Shown: positions 36,266-47,877, counted from the stretch's first letter. The stretch is 64,000 bases of DNA from Cryptomeria japonica (GCF_030272615.1 NC_081413.1:609963209-610027208); one strand, 5' to 3'. Numbers and translations are program-made. The notes: generated from the sequence alone by a model not told the origin.

Positions 36266-37540
36266 ATGGGGGAATATAGTGTGAGGGAACTTACTCATCG
36301 TCTCACTCAGACTGAGAGAGCCTATGATGAACTTAAAGTCAAGTATAAAGCCTCTCTGGCCAAAAGAAGAGAGCATGCTGAAAAACTAATGGAACTTATT
36401 GAAAATAGCTCTTTTGATGAAGCTGACATGGATGCCCTAGTTGAAGAAGTTGAAAAACTGAATGAATCTAAAGCCAATCTGAGAAAAGAGTTGGAGGGAT
36501 TGACTATCAGAATGTGTCAAGAGCTTGAGAATAGAAGGAAAGTTGAAGATCTGGTAAAAGACAAAGATCATGAGATCTCCAAGCTGAAGCAAGAAATCAG
36601 TACCCTTACTGCTCATCTCCAGGAGAGTAAAGTGGAAAAAGAAGATATGCAAGGTGAACTAAACATGGCTATTTCTGAGAATGCAACCTTGATGGAATCT
36701 AATGCTGCTATTTCCAAGGAACTTACTGAGTCAAAGGAGATGCTTGCCAAATTCAATAAGAGTACTGCTAAGCTAGATAAAAAGTTGGAATCAGCAAAAC
36801 CAGTAAAGAATACCACTGGACTTGGTTTCTCTAGGTATGAGGAAGGTGAGACCTCTGGAACAAAAGCTGAAGCATCAAAGAAGCAACCGACATCCAAGGA
36901 TAAAGGTAAGCAAAAATTTAAACATGTTTGCTTTAATTGTCTCAAAGAAGGACATACTGCTAATGTGTGTAGAAACAAGGCCTACAACAATTTTCCTTAT
37001 TTTCAAAACAATATGCCTAGATCCAATAGATTCAATGGAAACTGTTATGCATGCAACAAGTTTGGGCATAGAGCATTTGAATGCAAGTCAGTTTTGCACA
37101 ACACTGAGAGATATCCTCCAAGGACTCAAGGAGTTACCCCAGAACCTTTTGTGAACCGAAACCCCAACTGGTACAATACCTATGACCATCAGTCAGTTGG
37201 TTATCAAGAGGCAACTAGTTGGAGAGCAACCTGTTTGATCTGTCGTAGTAGCAGTCACACTGCTACAACATGCAGAAGGAAGAGTGGAAGTATGAATAAT
37301 GGACCATGGAGAACACCTGGAATGGTATGCTATCATTGCAACAAACCGGGACACACTGCCAGAACTTGCAGACTGAGAAAGAACCTATCAGATGATATAT
37401 TGATCACTCCAGAAGGGAAGATTGATGTTGAAACCGTTCAAGTGGAAATGAATAAAACTTGGAAAAAGAAATTTGAAGAAGGATCACAGGTTGAACCTAT
37501 TTCTGCACCTAGTGTGGAAGTCTCTGAACCGACAAACTGA
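36266..37540 (+). CDS. D ORF1: coiled-coil protein with four CCHC zinc knuckles (Gag-like)
   Basis: Intact ORF of 424 codons from the ATG at 36266; an in-frame TTG lies 12 bp upstream. The first about 170 residues are a long charged coiled coil (RLTQTERAYDELKVKYKASL, LKQEISTLTAHLQES). The usual copia UBN2 capsid domain is not recognisable. Residues from about 215 on hold four CX2CX4HX4C knuckles: CFNCLKEGHTANVC, CYACNKFGHRAFEC, CLICRSSSHTATTC and CYHCNKPGHTARTC. The knuckles imply nucleic-acid binding, and the position after the primer site implies a Gag-derived packaging protein. That it assembles a particle is not supported by what I see. It is the longest undamaged ORF in the window, which fits recent activity or selection in its source element. 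Copia polyprotein motifs do not follow it. Confidence 0.8.
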   Translation: MGEYSVRELTHRLTQTERAYDELKVKYKASLAKRREHAEKLMELIENSSFDEADMDALVEEVEKLNESKANLRKELEGLTIRMCQELENRRKVEDLVKDKDHEISKLKQEISTLTAHLQESKVEKEDMQGELNMAISENATLMESNAAISKELTESKEMLAKFNKSTAKLDKKLESAKPVKNTTGLGFSRYEEGETSGTKAEASKKQPTSKDKGKQKFKHVCFNCLKEGHTANVCRNKAYNNFPYFQNNMPRSNRFNGNCYACNKFGHRAFECKSVLHNTERYPPRTQGVTPEPFVNRNPNWYNTYDHQSVGYQEATSWRATCLICRSSSHTATTCRRKSGSMNNGPWRTPGMVCYHCNKPGHTARTCRLRKNLSDDILITPEGKIDVETVQVEMNKTWKKKFEEGSQVEPISAPSVEVSEPTN

Positions 37541-37976
37541 GCTTAGAAAATCTTAGGGGGAACATATCGGTGAAATATTTTGAACCCCCGGTTTATATTG
37601 GTAAAGACCTTAACCGGTATTTGTTACTTATCAATCGACAGAAGACCTGAAGCGGTAAAAGGCAAAATTAGGGTTCAAACCCTATCGGTGATGCATTTAT
37701 TGTTGTCAGTAAGAGTTGTTTAAATAGGATTTTCATCATCATTATCACTTATTAGTTTTTGAGAGAACAATTTTCAAGAGTAGAGCGACAAAGAGCCATT
37801 CGTCTAGCGTTTCAAAGTGAGTTCATAAATCTTGCAGAGGAATCCAGCAATCTTTTTCAATCTATCAGTGAAGAACACTAAGCGGTGATCTAGCAACCAA
37901 AGTGGTGTATTGTGGGTGACATTGGAAAACCCTAAATTTCAGAATGTAAAAGTATTTCTTGAATTTATTTCTTATC

Positions 37977-40900
37977 ATGGCTTCTGCATCGCACTCTAGT
38001 TCTAGTGCACCTATAGATTCAGCCGAATTTCTTCAAAAGAAAATGAAATACAATGCCCTATCACAAATTCTTGTCAGAGTTATTGTTGAGGGAGATATTT
38101 CAGGGTATATAGACTATAAATTGGAAGACCTAGGATCCCTAGTGATTCATTCCCAGCTAAGTCTGTTCTGTGGGAATGACAAGAAGATCAAACCCAAGTA
38201 TAGTGTCCTTGAGAAGATGAAACTGCACGATGCGGTATATTTTCTAGAAGAGTTCACAGAAGAACATATTCACATCATCCTTAGCAGAGTGCATGGTGAC
38301 GATGTATCTCAAGCAGACCCATGACATCACACTGGAAGCACTTTATGTCATCACCAGTTTCTGCAATATTGGAGAGGTACCAGCTCTACAGAAGGTCACC
38401 AAAATTGAAATGACAAAGCTCACCGATTCTGTGAGTGACCAACGAGTGATGACTGTCAACACCATCTTTGATGATCTGGTAAAATATACTTGCATGGTGA
38501 TTGGTTACCGAATATTTTATGCCAACAGAATGAATTCTGTCCCTACTGCTGTAGTGAATGCTGCTTACAGGATGGTCAAGGAAGACACTTCATTTGACCT
38601 ATGTACCTATCTATAGAAGCAATTGTTGTTGAATCTGAAGTCCATCAAATAGGACAATTCTCTGAGATTCAAGTTTGGACAACTTCTGGTTGGTTTATTC
38701 TTCTACTTTCAAGGTTATTTCCCTAGAGTAGGTGATGTTCAATGGTCTGCTGACCTACCGGTTTCCAGACAAATTAAAGAAAGTCTACAAGTAGTAGGAA
38801 CTGGATATCTTGTGGTTCTTAACAAATATTTTGATGAATTCAAGCAGAAGATGAGCCAGAGAATGAGGATATCTGAAAATATTGTGAAGAAGTATGAAGA
38901 TGACATCTACTTCACAATAAGGATAGATGACTGCATAATGGAAGTAGTGGAACTAAGAAAGGAAGTAGTTGGCCCTATGGGGTATGAAGTGATGTATGAC
39001 ATGTTGATTGGGTATGCCTCTACCCTACTTGCCTAACCACTGGATGCAAAGAAAAATTGAACTGGTACCTACGTGGAAAGGGTCACACTGATTGAGGAAC
39101 CAAAGCAGAACAAGGGCAAAGCAGTGCCATCAGTATCTGCATTGGTTACCTCTGCCAGTCCAAAAGTGACCAAGTGGTTACCAGCTAAGAAGAAACCTGA
39201 GATCATTCCCACAAAAGTCTTTGAGAGGAAGCAGAAATCTAGGAATCACTCACAGGAGGAAGAAGACACTCAACCGGAGATTCAAACAAAGAAGACAAGG
39301 CAATCAAGTAAAAAGACAAAGTCTACCAGTAATATACCTGCAACTTCAACACCGATTAATATTGATATTTCTTCTTATAAGCCTATGACACATTATCAGA
39401 GGACTATTGAGAATATTAGGAGGAAACTGCTTGATGATTTAAAAGAATATTTTGATGATTTTAATGATAGTGAGAAATAGGAGGTCATTAAATATTTATG
39501 TGTTAATGATAGGTCGCCATCAGAGATTAAATCTATTACTCCATATTATTTGTATAATTATTTAGATAATAAATGGAACATTTCCATTGAAAGAGAACAG
39601 GAGATCAGGGAGAAAATTTTTGCACAATACTTTCCTGATGCTTCAAATTCTGAATTATTTGAAATAATGGATAAGAACAAAGGCATCTTCTTCATGAGAA
39701 GGAGAAGACTCAGGCTACTAGAAGGAAAAAATTTTGAAGTGGAAAAGGACACATGTCTACATGTTAAAGCTGCAGTCAGAATACACCAAGTATCTGAAGC
39801 CAATAAGAAGGTTGAACAAGAACCTGACCTATCCTCAGGCAAACCGGATGAGGCATTTGATAGTAAAGGAGAAAGAGTGATAGAGAAAATTGACACTATT
39901 GATGTTGATGCCTTAGATAATGAGGATGTCACTCCTGATAAGGAACAAGCTAAGAAAGAGAAACAGGACAAAGAACAAATGGAGAAAGAGCAAGAAGAAA
40001 AAGCAAGGCAGGAAGAAAACAAGAGAAAGGAGGAAGAGAAAAAGAAAGAGGTAGAGAAGAGGAAAGAAGAGGAGAAGAGGAAAGAAGAGGAGAAGAGGAA
40101 AGAAGATGAGAAGAGGAAAGAAGAAGACAAGAAGAAAGAAGAAGACAAGAGGAAGGAAGAAGAAAGGAAGGAGGAAGAGAAGAAAAAGCGGGAAGAGGAC
40201 AAGAAGAAGGAAGAAATGGAGAAGAAAAAACAAGAAGAGGAGCAAATGAAGAAAGAAGAGGAAATGAAAAGAGCAGAAGAGGAGAAGGAAGTAGAAAAGA
40301 ACAAATAGGTGAAGATCAAGACAAAAGAAGGAGGGCAAACTCCTAAGGCAACTGGTGATCAAACCAAACAGGTTGATACCACCAGTCCTATTGATCTTCA
40401 ATCAGCAGATGAGTCTAAGTTGCTTCAAAGCATCAAACTTGCACAGGAGAGACTGGAAGCATTGCGGGGGAAGAAAGAACAGGATGTCATACAAACTACG
40501 GTTGACACCCTTACCAGTCTAATTCCCATTACCAACCACTCTAGTACCGATTCCTCTCTATCCAAGCTTAAACTTCTTTGTACCATAATGGAGGACTAGG
40601 TACAATGCTTGGAAGATGTTGCTGAAGCCATTGCAAAGAAGAACCATGAAAAGGTGCTCAATGCTGCCTTAGTCAAGAAAATGAATGAGCTTCGAACACA
40701 ACTACTAAAACAATAGAAGGATATCAGTGTTGCTATGGATGAGGGAAAATTAATTCTGAGTAAAATCTGCCAACCCCATCTGATTTGTGACTATGTGCTT
40801 AAACAAAAAGATAAACTCCAATCGGAGTTACAAGAATATATCAGCAATTTCAAGATGCCATATGATTCATTCACTACCTATAGACAAACCGTTCATTATT

Positions 40901-41199
40901 ATCAGCATCAGATTGCTAAGATGGACTCAGAGATCAGGAACTGGTCTAAAGATTTGCAAGAGCTTCAACCGCTCCTATTTCCAAGACTGTGGATTCTTCA
41001 GAAATATTTTCTCAACCTGGAAGCTATCACGGTAACTCAAGAGATGAGTACCATTGATGCAATGGAAGAACTGGCATTCCAGATGAAGACTGAAAGTGAG
41101 GTTGCTACCTCATTACTTAAGTCATGGACATTGGCCATGAAAACTTTTATGCAGGACTTTAAATCTATTTTTGAGAAATTTCATTCCTTATTGTCATGA
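37977..41199 (+). pseudogene. D ORF2: large charged protein of unknown function, decayed
   Basis: From the ATG at 37977 the sense runs to the TGA after 41196, about 1,070 codons. There is one frameshift near 38300; after that, all open pieces share a single frame separated by TAG, TAA or TGA codons (38614, 39034, 39478, 40306, 40597 and others). About residues 1-340 look globular (YSVLEKMKLHDAVYFLEEF, LFFYFQGYFPRVGDVQW). A basic Ser/Thr-rich linker follows, and a Lys/Glu-rich helix of about 120 residues made of KRKEEE-type repeats (39940-40300). A helical C-terminal part follows (CQPHLICDYVLKQKDKLQSE). I do not recognise a catalytic motif. The layout is loosely like putative plant transposon proteins and like the env-like ORFs of some Sireviruses, but this is only resemblance. 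It occupies the place where pol would be expected. Confidence 0.7.
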
Positions 41200-41487
41200 A
41201 CATTTACTCTTTATTTTATATATAAGGAAACAGGGGTTACTTTCCTTTACTTTGTCATTGTTGGCAAAGGGGGAGTAATGTAAATTGAAATTTTGGTGAA
41301 TGTTACCATTTCATGTACTTTCATGTTACCATTTTGGGGAGTAGTGTACATTGTAATTTCTGCAAAAAAAAAAGGGGGGGTAGTGTATATGCTTAGGGGG
41401 AGTAATTTTGATTATGGCATTTTGTTGTAAAAACACTTAGATGTCAAAATTTTCCTAAGTGTTGCCATCAATGCCAAAGGAGGAGAT
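41200..41487 (+). other. D 3' non-coding end with four purine tracts
   Basis: Tracts at about 41263-41280 (GGCAAAGGGGGAGTAATG), 41364-41380 (A10G7), 41394-41403 (TTAGGGGGAG) and 41473-41487 (GCCAAAGGAGGAGAT). The last abuts the second LTR and is the functional candidate. Confidence 0.8.
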
Positions 41488-42635
41488 TGTTGGCATTTTG
41501 ATGATGTTTTGATTATCATTGATGGACACACACTTTCTTGATGTATGAGTTATGCTTAGTCGGTAATTGTTCCAACTAGTATTGTGTATTATGAATTTAG
41601 TCTTTAGACTATCGATGTTTTACAGAAAATGGTTTACCGATCACAAGCGGTACGAGGATCCCAAGCGGTTCGAGGAGCTCAAGCGGTATGAAGGAACCAA
41701 GTGGTAGTTAACTTTTGATTGGAACACTATGATCTACCAGTCTTCATTTTTGACAACTGGTATTCGGTATATTGTATTAATTGGTATTACTCTGTGATGA
41801 GTTACCAACCGTTATTTCTGTAATGTGTGATGAGTTATCATCCACCGACACTTTGGTGGTGATTTTGTGTTGTGTTACCAAATGTGTCTAGATGCACTGA
41901 ACCTAGGAACTTGTAGTCTAATCCTATTGGACCGACATGAAATCAAATTCCTTTATAAGGACATCATCTCTAGGGTTTGCATGTGAGGTGTGTGATGTAT
42001 GAGAGATAGAATAGAAAAGGTTATGTGCGATCATTGAAGAGTAGATTAGGTCTGTGTGAAGAGACAGAGTGTGGAGATATTGAAGACTGAAGTAATGCCG
42101 AAATGCATTAACAATGAGATGTCAAGGATCTAACTAAGCATATTGTACTATTTCCTAGATCATTCACTTGTTGATTACTAATATCTTTGACAAGTCTGAA
42201 ACCCTTAACCGGGTAGGCCCAACAAAGCCTTTGTAAATCCTCTAACAAGGTGGTTAACAACTGTGGATCTGAAATCCTTTAACAAGGTAGTCTTTAACTG
42301 GACTTATCTCCTAACAGAGATCTAGATTCCTAACAGGATCTATTCTGGTGAAGAACATTGTATGACCTTAACCGGTTTGGTTTCTATTCTGCAGATAGTT
42401 ACTTGTGAGTTTCTTCTCACCGTGCTTTTTCCCATTTGGGTTTCCATGTCAAATATCTCATGTTATGGTGATTCTACTCTTGTGGGTGAATGCTTTGTTT
42501 TCTATTTGGTTTGCATTTATCTTAACCGGTTTATTAGTGAATCTTTTGTACCGGTTATCTGCTAAACTGTTTAAAAGTTTGTTTACAGTATTTTGTGGTA
42601 TACTAATTCACCACCCCCCCCTCCTATTATTCATC
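41488..42635 (+). repeat. D second (full) LTR
   Basis: Exactly the same length as 35068-36215 and closely similar. It is followed by interior sequence rather than by the target duplication. Confidence 0.94.
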
Positions 42636-42875
42636 AATTAGTATCAAAGCCAACCTTTCTATAAGTCTAACCACTTGGAAGGAGATATGGGGGAATACAG
42701 TGTGAGGGAACTTACTCATCGTCTCACTCAGACTGAGAGAGCCTATGATGAACTTAAAGTCAAGTATAAAGCCTCTTTGGCCAAAAGAAGAGAGCATGCT
42801 GAAAAACTAATGGAACTTACTGAAAATATCTCTTTTTGGTATACTAATTCACCCCCCCCCTCTTATTATTCATCA
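42636..42875 (+). repeat. D duplicated interior start fused to a third LTR tail
   Basis: 42636-about 42833 repeats 36216-about 36413 (primer site, leader and the first about 48 codons of ORF1). The sequence then jumps, inside a T-run shared by both partners, to the last about 43 bp of the LTR (GGTATACTAATTCACCCCC...CATCA). The target copy TTTAG follows. Confidence 0.9.
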
Positions 42876-42880
42876 TTTAG

Positions 42881-45056
42881 CTCATGTATGTCCCAAGGGA
42901 ATCTTTTAATGAGATGCCTCCATCTTTGAAGGAAGTTTGCAAAGGTTTCTCCAGGCCTCTGCTTTGTGTGCACAAGTCCATCATGGAAGCATAATTCTCA
43001 ATATAATAGGCATAATGAGCCACAATTTTTTCTACAAAGTTAGGGAATGATGTGATGGAACCTTGGGGTAGGGCAGAGAACCAAGCGAGGGCCTCTTTAG
43101 TAAGGATTTTTGGGAATTATATCCTGAGATTGATGTCACTGTAGGCGACTTCTTGGCATAAGACATGGAATTCACAAACATGATTCCTAGGATCACCTTC
43201 GCCCTTGTACTCCTTAAACTTGGGCATCTCAAAACTAGGTGGATATGGAGTGACCGAGATGGATAGGTCGTAGGGACATGGACATATTTCCTTGAAAGAG
43301 TAAGGTCTCTAGTTTGTCCCTTCTTTGAGGTTTTTGATTAGTTCTTTCATGTATTGAATCTCTTTTAGGAGATTAGGTTGCTGATTATGGACATTAGGGA
43401 TGTAATGATTCATTGGGATTTGATAAGATGAGGAGGGTATACCACCACCACCAATGTATTGATATGAAGAGTGAGGAGGTTGTGAAGTGTTGAGAGCTTG
43501 TGATCCTTGAACTATGGTAATGGGAGGCAAGCTCGTGTTGATATTGTTACTACTTATCAAGTTGCCATTAGTTTTATTTCAAAGTTATACTATATACTCT
43601 AGTCGGTTACTACTACTGAGATATTCAATCGGTATGCACAATCTAGTCGGTTATTGATGAAAGTAGTCTCAGAACATAGTATACACCAAGCTGTCTACCG
43701 AGTATCATTTCATGTCTACCGAGCAGCAAAGATGTGACACCGAGTTGATATACACTGATTGAAACATGTTACCAGATTTATTGAACCTGGACATACATAT
43801 GAAAACGTGTTACAAGAATGAGGAGCATCTAACCATTATCACATTGGAAATTGCACTTAAAGATTGTGTATGATTTTGATGTTATCTAACCAATGAAATA
43901 ATTTGCATGGTTATTCATTCGATAAAACATGTTTGTAAGATCGAAGCAATGAATGGAACACCGTCATAAGAGATCTATTTATACAACATGAGTTAAGAAT
44001 TAAAAAGGTGTGTGCATGAGTGTAAGAAGACTGTTACAGAGACACAAAGGTCACCGAGAAGGTTTTTAGAGAACAATCGAAGAACAGAGTAAACATAAGG
44101 GTTTACCGAGTTACTATATGGGTTACTGAGGTATGCTATAAGCAAGGTAACTTATTTTGAGCACATAGAATCTGCTATAACATTCCAGATGTAAAGTTGC
44201 AGATATTTGTAATATTTTGAAGTTGTAAGAGAAACCTTTAACAAGGTAAAAGACTCTAATCAAGTCTATAAATTGTAAAGCCTCTAACTAGGTGCAGCAT
44301 TTAGATGAAGTGTTGTAAAATCCTTTAGCAAGGTAGATCAAACAGATCTTGTTACTCCTAACAAGGTAAGCTATCAGAAATAGCTAAACATGTAGCTCTA
44401 ACCGAGCACTCTTTATTATTGCAGTAGTGAAGTTGTGGGTGCCATCCCCACTGCATTTTTTCTCTCTAACCAAGAGTTTCTGCGTAACCAAAATATATGT
44501 GTTATGGAGTGAATCATGTATGATTGTTATCTATTTGTTTTAGCTTTATATTATGTTACTGCACTATTCAGTTTATGCATAACAGTAAAGTTACTATTGA
44601 AGAAAAGTTTTGGAGTACTGATTCACCCCTCCCCTCTCAGTACATTAGCTTTCCATATTGGGCCTAACAGATATAATTAGCCATATTGTGAATGGGAATG
44701 GATGAACCTGGTGGAATTGTAATGTGAGGAGGAATGGAGAGTGGAGGTAAAGTGGTCGTAGGAATGGAAGTTGTGGGTGCAAATGTTGTGGGTTGAGGAT
44801 GGAGAAGAGGACACAAGGTCAACTTGTGATGGTCTGCCAAGGATAGATCTATCAAAGTTGGGGGGAAAGTGTGCCCCTTGGGAGATGAGCTTGGCTACAA
44901 GCCTATCGACATCATGTTTGAAGAATCTTTGTGTCATGTCTTGGTTATAAGGTCATTTATGAACAGTTGGACACATGGAGAGATGTTGGGTTGATCGACA
45001 AATTACTCCTCTTTGGGTTGAGGATCTTGAATGAAAGGGTCTCTATACTCAGGCAT
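42881..45056 (-). pseudogene. B gag (Tat-like Ty3/gypsy), interrupted by solo LTR F
   Basis: Minus-strand gag in two parts, 45056-44675 and 43539-42881, separated by F. Across F the sense is continuous: HNMANYI then NTSLPPIT. The start is set at the ATG at 45056 (MPEYRDPFIQDPQ), with stops and a frameshift before 44937. The N-terminal half is Pro/Ser/Thr-rich. The capsid part (43260-42885) has FEMPKFKEYKGEGDPRNHV, ALAWFSALPQGSITSFPNF and EKIVAHYAYYIEN. It continues beyond insertion D at 35062. In the intact element this is the structural Gag. This copy is broken. Confidence 0.8.
43545..44669 (+). mobile_element. Element F: solo LTR of a Sirevirus-like element
   Basis: A 1,125-bp block, TGTTACTAC...GGCCTAACA, with exact GATAT copies on both sides (43540-43544, 44670-44674). 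It ends with the pattern TACTGATTCACCCCTCCCC. No interior is present, so the element has recombined LTR to LTR. Removing it with one GATAT restores the reading sense of B gag. Confidence 0.85.
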
Positions 45057-47877
45057 ATTATCATTACTACCTTAGACAACCATCTTTTCCTTTTTGGATC
45101 GAGTCAAGACCATGCATGGGTGACCTTGGAAGTGAATGAGAAAGATTGATGCAAGATCTTAGACGAAGGAAAGTGATGAGTGGACTTAGCAAATTTTGAT
45201 GTTGATTTGATTTGGATAGGATCTTTTGACTAGGATAAGATTGATTAGACTAAAATGACACCTTAGAAGATGTGGGATTGATGTGAACCACAAGTGAGGT
45301 GACAACCAGGCTAAGTACAATTTAGACCTTTGGATTAGGATCAATTGATTATACCTTCTCTTATGTGGGACAAACTTGTGTTCCCAAGCAAAAATAGGAC
45401 AAAAGGATTAGGATTTTGATCAACCCAAATGATTAGGCAAGGGTACTTGGGGTAGATTCTTCCCCAAGAACAAAGCTAAATGATGATTGATTTAATATAA
45501 GGTCTAAATTAAACTTCACAAAGATGTGAACCTTTGGATGAGGTTGATTTGATTGATTAATTGGGATTAAAATGATCGATTGATTCGATTTGATTGTGCT
45601 AAGTCCTTAGAAGATGATTGATTAATGAGTATGGAAGGAAATGAAATTGATTATGGAAAAGAAGAGTGGTGAAAGGGAAAGGTCACCCTATGACTCAATA
45701 GGTGATGGGATTCTCAGGCAGGTAGACAAATTGATGGGACCACTAAAGTTAGTACTTTGGGATAAAGCACTTCTTTGTTAGAAAGCTCAGGCTCTTAATG
45801 ACTCCTCATAAAACTCATTGCCATAACCATGAAGGTAATCATGGAACCTATGCAATAAGGTTCTATTCTTAAACAAGAGTTTACAATTAATGTATAAAAA
45901 ATTTCAACGCTTGAGGAGTTCTTTGTAACTAGGCTTCTTCTTCTTGAATTGATGGCACGGGGAATTTTTAGGATGTTTGAGGGATTTGGTGTTATGACGC
46001 ATGAAGGAAATTAGTGGATTGGAAATGATTTGGACTTGTGAAAAAATTGATTTGGAAGGTTATCAAATGTTTGGGAAAATGTTTTAAAAAAGTTTGGGGA
46101 TAGATGATTGTCAACTACTCTTGGCAAGAACACATCAAGGAAAGTACACATTGACCAAGTGTAATGCTTCAATAATGAGTGTGAAAATGATGGGGGCCTA
46201 GATTAGCCCAAACAGATTTTACAGGTTTTGTACAAATGAAAACACGCTTTAAGACATACAACCTAAGGCTGGAAAGTGGAAACCATTCAATAGGCCTCTC
46301 GCACAAGTGATACCTCAAACAAGCAAACAGATATAGATTTTGGTAGCACTAGATCCCCCTTACAGTGCACTCACTTCTTAGGCATACCAAATTATCTAAC
46401 CCCAATGATCCGAGGATCTATTATATGGGGAATTCTTGTCTCATCTTGGCTGGGTACATGAGAGGTAACTTTGGGGTACAATCTGCATCCCCTGCACTAT
46501 GAATGTAGGATTTTGGGTTAGTAGACAAGGTTCTTAGTGTTATTTTTTGAGGGATAACCGATCCAATGAAGGATTCTCGAAGCAAGCCACTTAAGACTCT
46601 AACTGATCTTATCGATGCAAGGAAGGCCTCCACATATAATGAATTCACTTAGCACTTCAGTCGCCTAACCAACTTATTTATATAGTGGCTCGAAAAATCA
46701 TGCTTGAGATTGCGGTGGGAGAGTCGATATCCCTGATGTGTCCCAATTCAAAGTACCCTTGTGGGGTGATGAAATCCCCAATCAAGAATACTTCTCTCTA
46801 CAAAAAATAAAAAGTAGGGTATTGTTGATCACTCTTTCTCTTACACCCAAGGTCCACAAAGGCGAGGGGAGAGGATACTCAAGTGCAATGGTGGGTCCAC
46901 CCAAACATGTGTGCAAGTGCACAAGACACAGAAAACATTTGTTAATTTTAATTCCACATGTAAGGTTTTCTAAACTAAGAATGCAAGAAACAAGCTAATC
47001 TAGTGAGAAAATTTTATTTCTTTAGCAAGCAGGGCTGCGAGAAACTGTTAGTAGTCTGAAAAATATGGTCTTGGACTCACGAGAAAACCTACAAAAGCTT
47101 AAATTAAGATCAGTAACAAAAATCTCCTAAGGTTATAGCACAGACGCTGAACCAAAGGTGTAAACGTTGAAGTGTCTGCACAACCATTAAAATGTTTACA
47201 CAAATGTTGAAACAATCTGCACACAGACTACCAAAACAGAAAGCGGGAAATGACAAAAAAATTTAAATTTTAAATTGTCTAGAACGTAGACGTTGATCCT
47301 AAGAGAAGACATCAAAGAAGGCAATTAAATGCTAAAAATAGTTAATTGAAATCTAAAAATTTGAAAATTTGAATTTTGAAACTAAGCGGACCTTTTCTGG
47401 TTCAACGCAGACGTTGAAGCAGAGCGCAGATGTCGCACATCTGTGCAAATGTTGAACTGCCAAAAAGCCCGAGAATTACTCTAAAACAACCTAAAGAATC
47501 ACTATTTTGTAAAAAGAAAAGCTAATCTAGAGTTGTTTTTGTTCTTTTTAAACTTTTACGATATTTTTGTGATTTTTAAGTTATAAAAGAAAGCAAAAAT
47601 GTAAAATTTGAGTTCTAAACTAAGTGTCAAAAGATACTAGGCATAGATGTCAAAATAGATCAGAGGCATCGAAACACATAAATTTGCAAAAACGACAGTC
47701 AAAAAATTAAAATTTTACATGGAAGCATTGATCCACAGCGGAGACGTTGAAACAGACAAGCACATACGTTGATTTGTAGGTGCAGGCGCTATTCAGGAAC
47801 TTGCAAGCTAAAAACTCACAAAAATTCAAATTTGAGGTTAGAGATTAGGGACATGAGTTCCACCGAGCATGCTAAAA
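45057..47877 (-). other. B long 5' leader
   Basis: About 2.8 kb between gag and the 5' LTR without a credible ORF. The part near the LTR (47140-47800) holds repeated words of the type GCAGACGTTGAA and TGCACA at irregular spacing. I could not identify the primer site: the minus-strand sequence after the LTR reads TTTTAGCATGCTCGGTGGAA, which I do not match to a tRNA. Confidence 0.6.

Larger units (their letters stand above)
35068..42875 (+). mobile_element. Element D: pol-less Sirevirus-like LTR element with two unusual ORFs and a rearranged 3' end
   Basis: Two full LTRs of 1,148 bp each (35068-36215 and 41488-42635) flank the interior. The second LTR is followed by a second primer site and gag start (42636-about 42833) fused to the last about 43 bp of a third LTR. 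The exact target duplication TTTAG lies at 35063-35067 and at 42876-42880, i.e. after the third LTR tail. The inserted unit was therefore, or became, LTR-interior-LTR-interior-LTR and later lost most of its last repeat. The interior encodes a zinc-knuckle protein and a second large frame. No protease, integrase or RT was found. It inserted in B gag. Confidence 0.9.

Noticed and set aside
39558-40401. Long minus-strand frames rich in Ser/Phe/Leu
   Set aside because: They are the antisense shadow of the Lys/Glu-rich stretch (GAA/GAG/AAG codons) of D ORF2.
41364-41380. A10G7 tract as a possible sequencing or assembly artefact
   Set aside because: Not treated as an error because similar purine tracts recur at the expected place in C, D and G. 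Its exact length, however, should not be trusted.
29104-45056. A separate gypsy element independent of the LTRs at 15688 and 47878
   Set aside because: Orientation, polypurine tract position and the absence of any other LTR pair make this coding region the interior of B.
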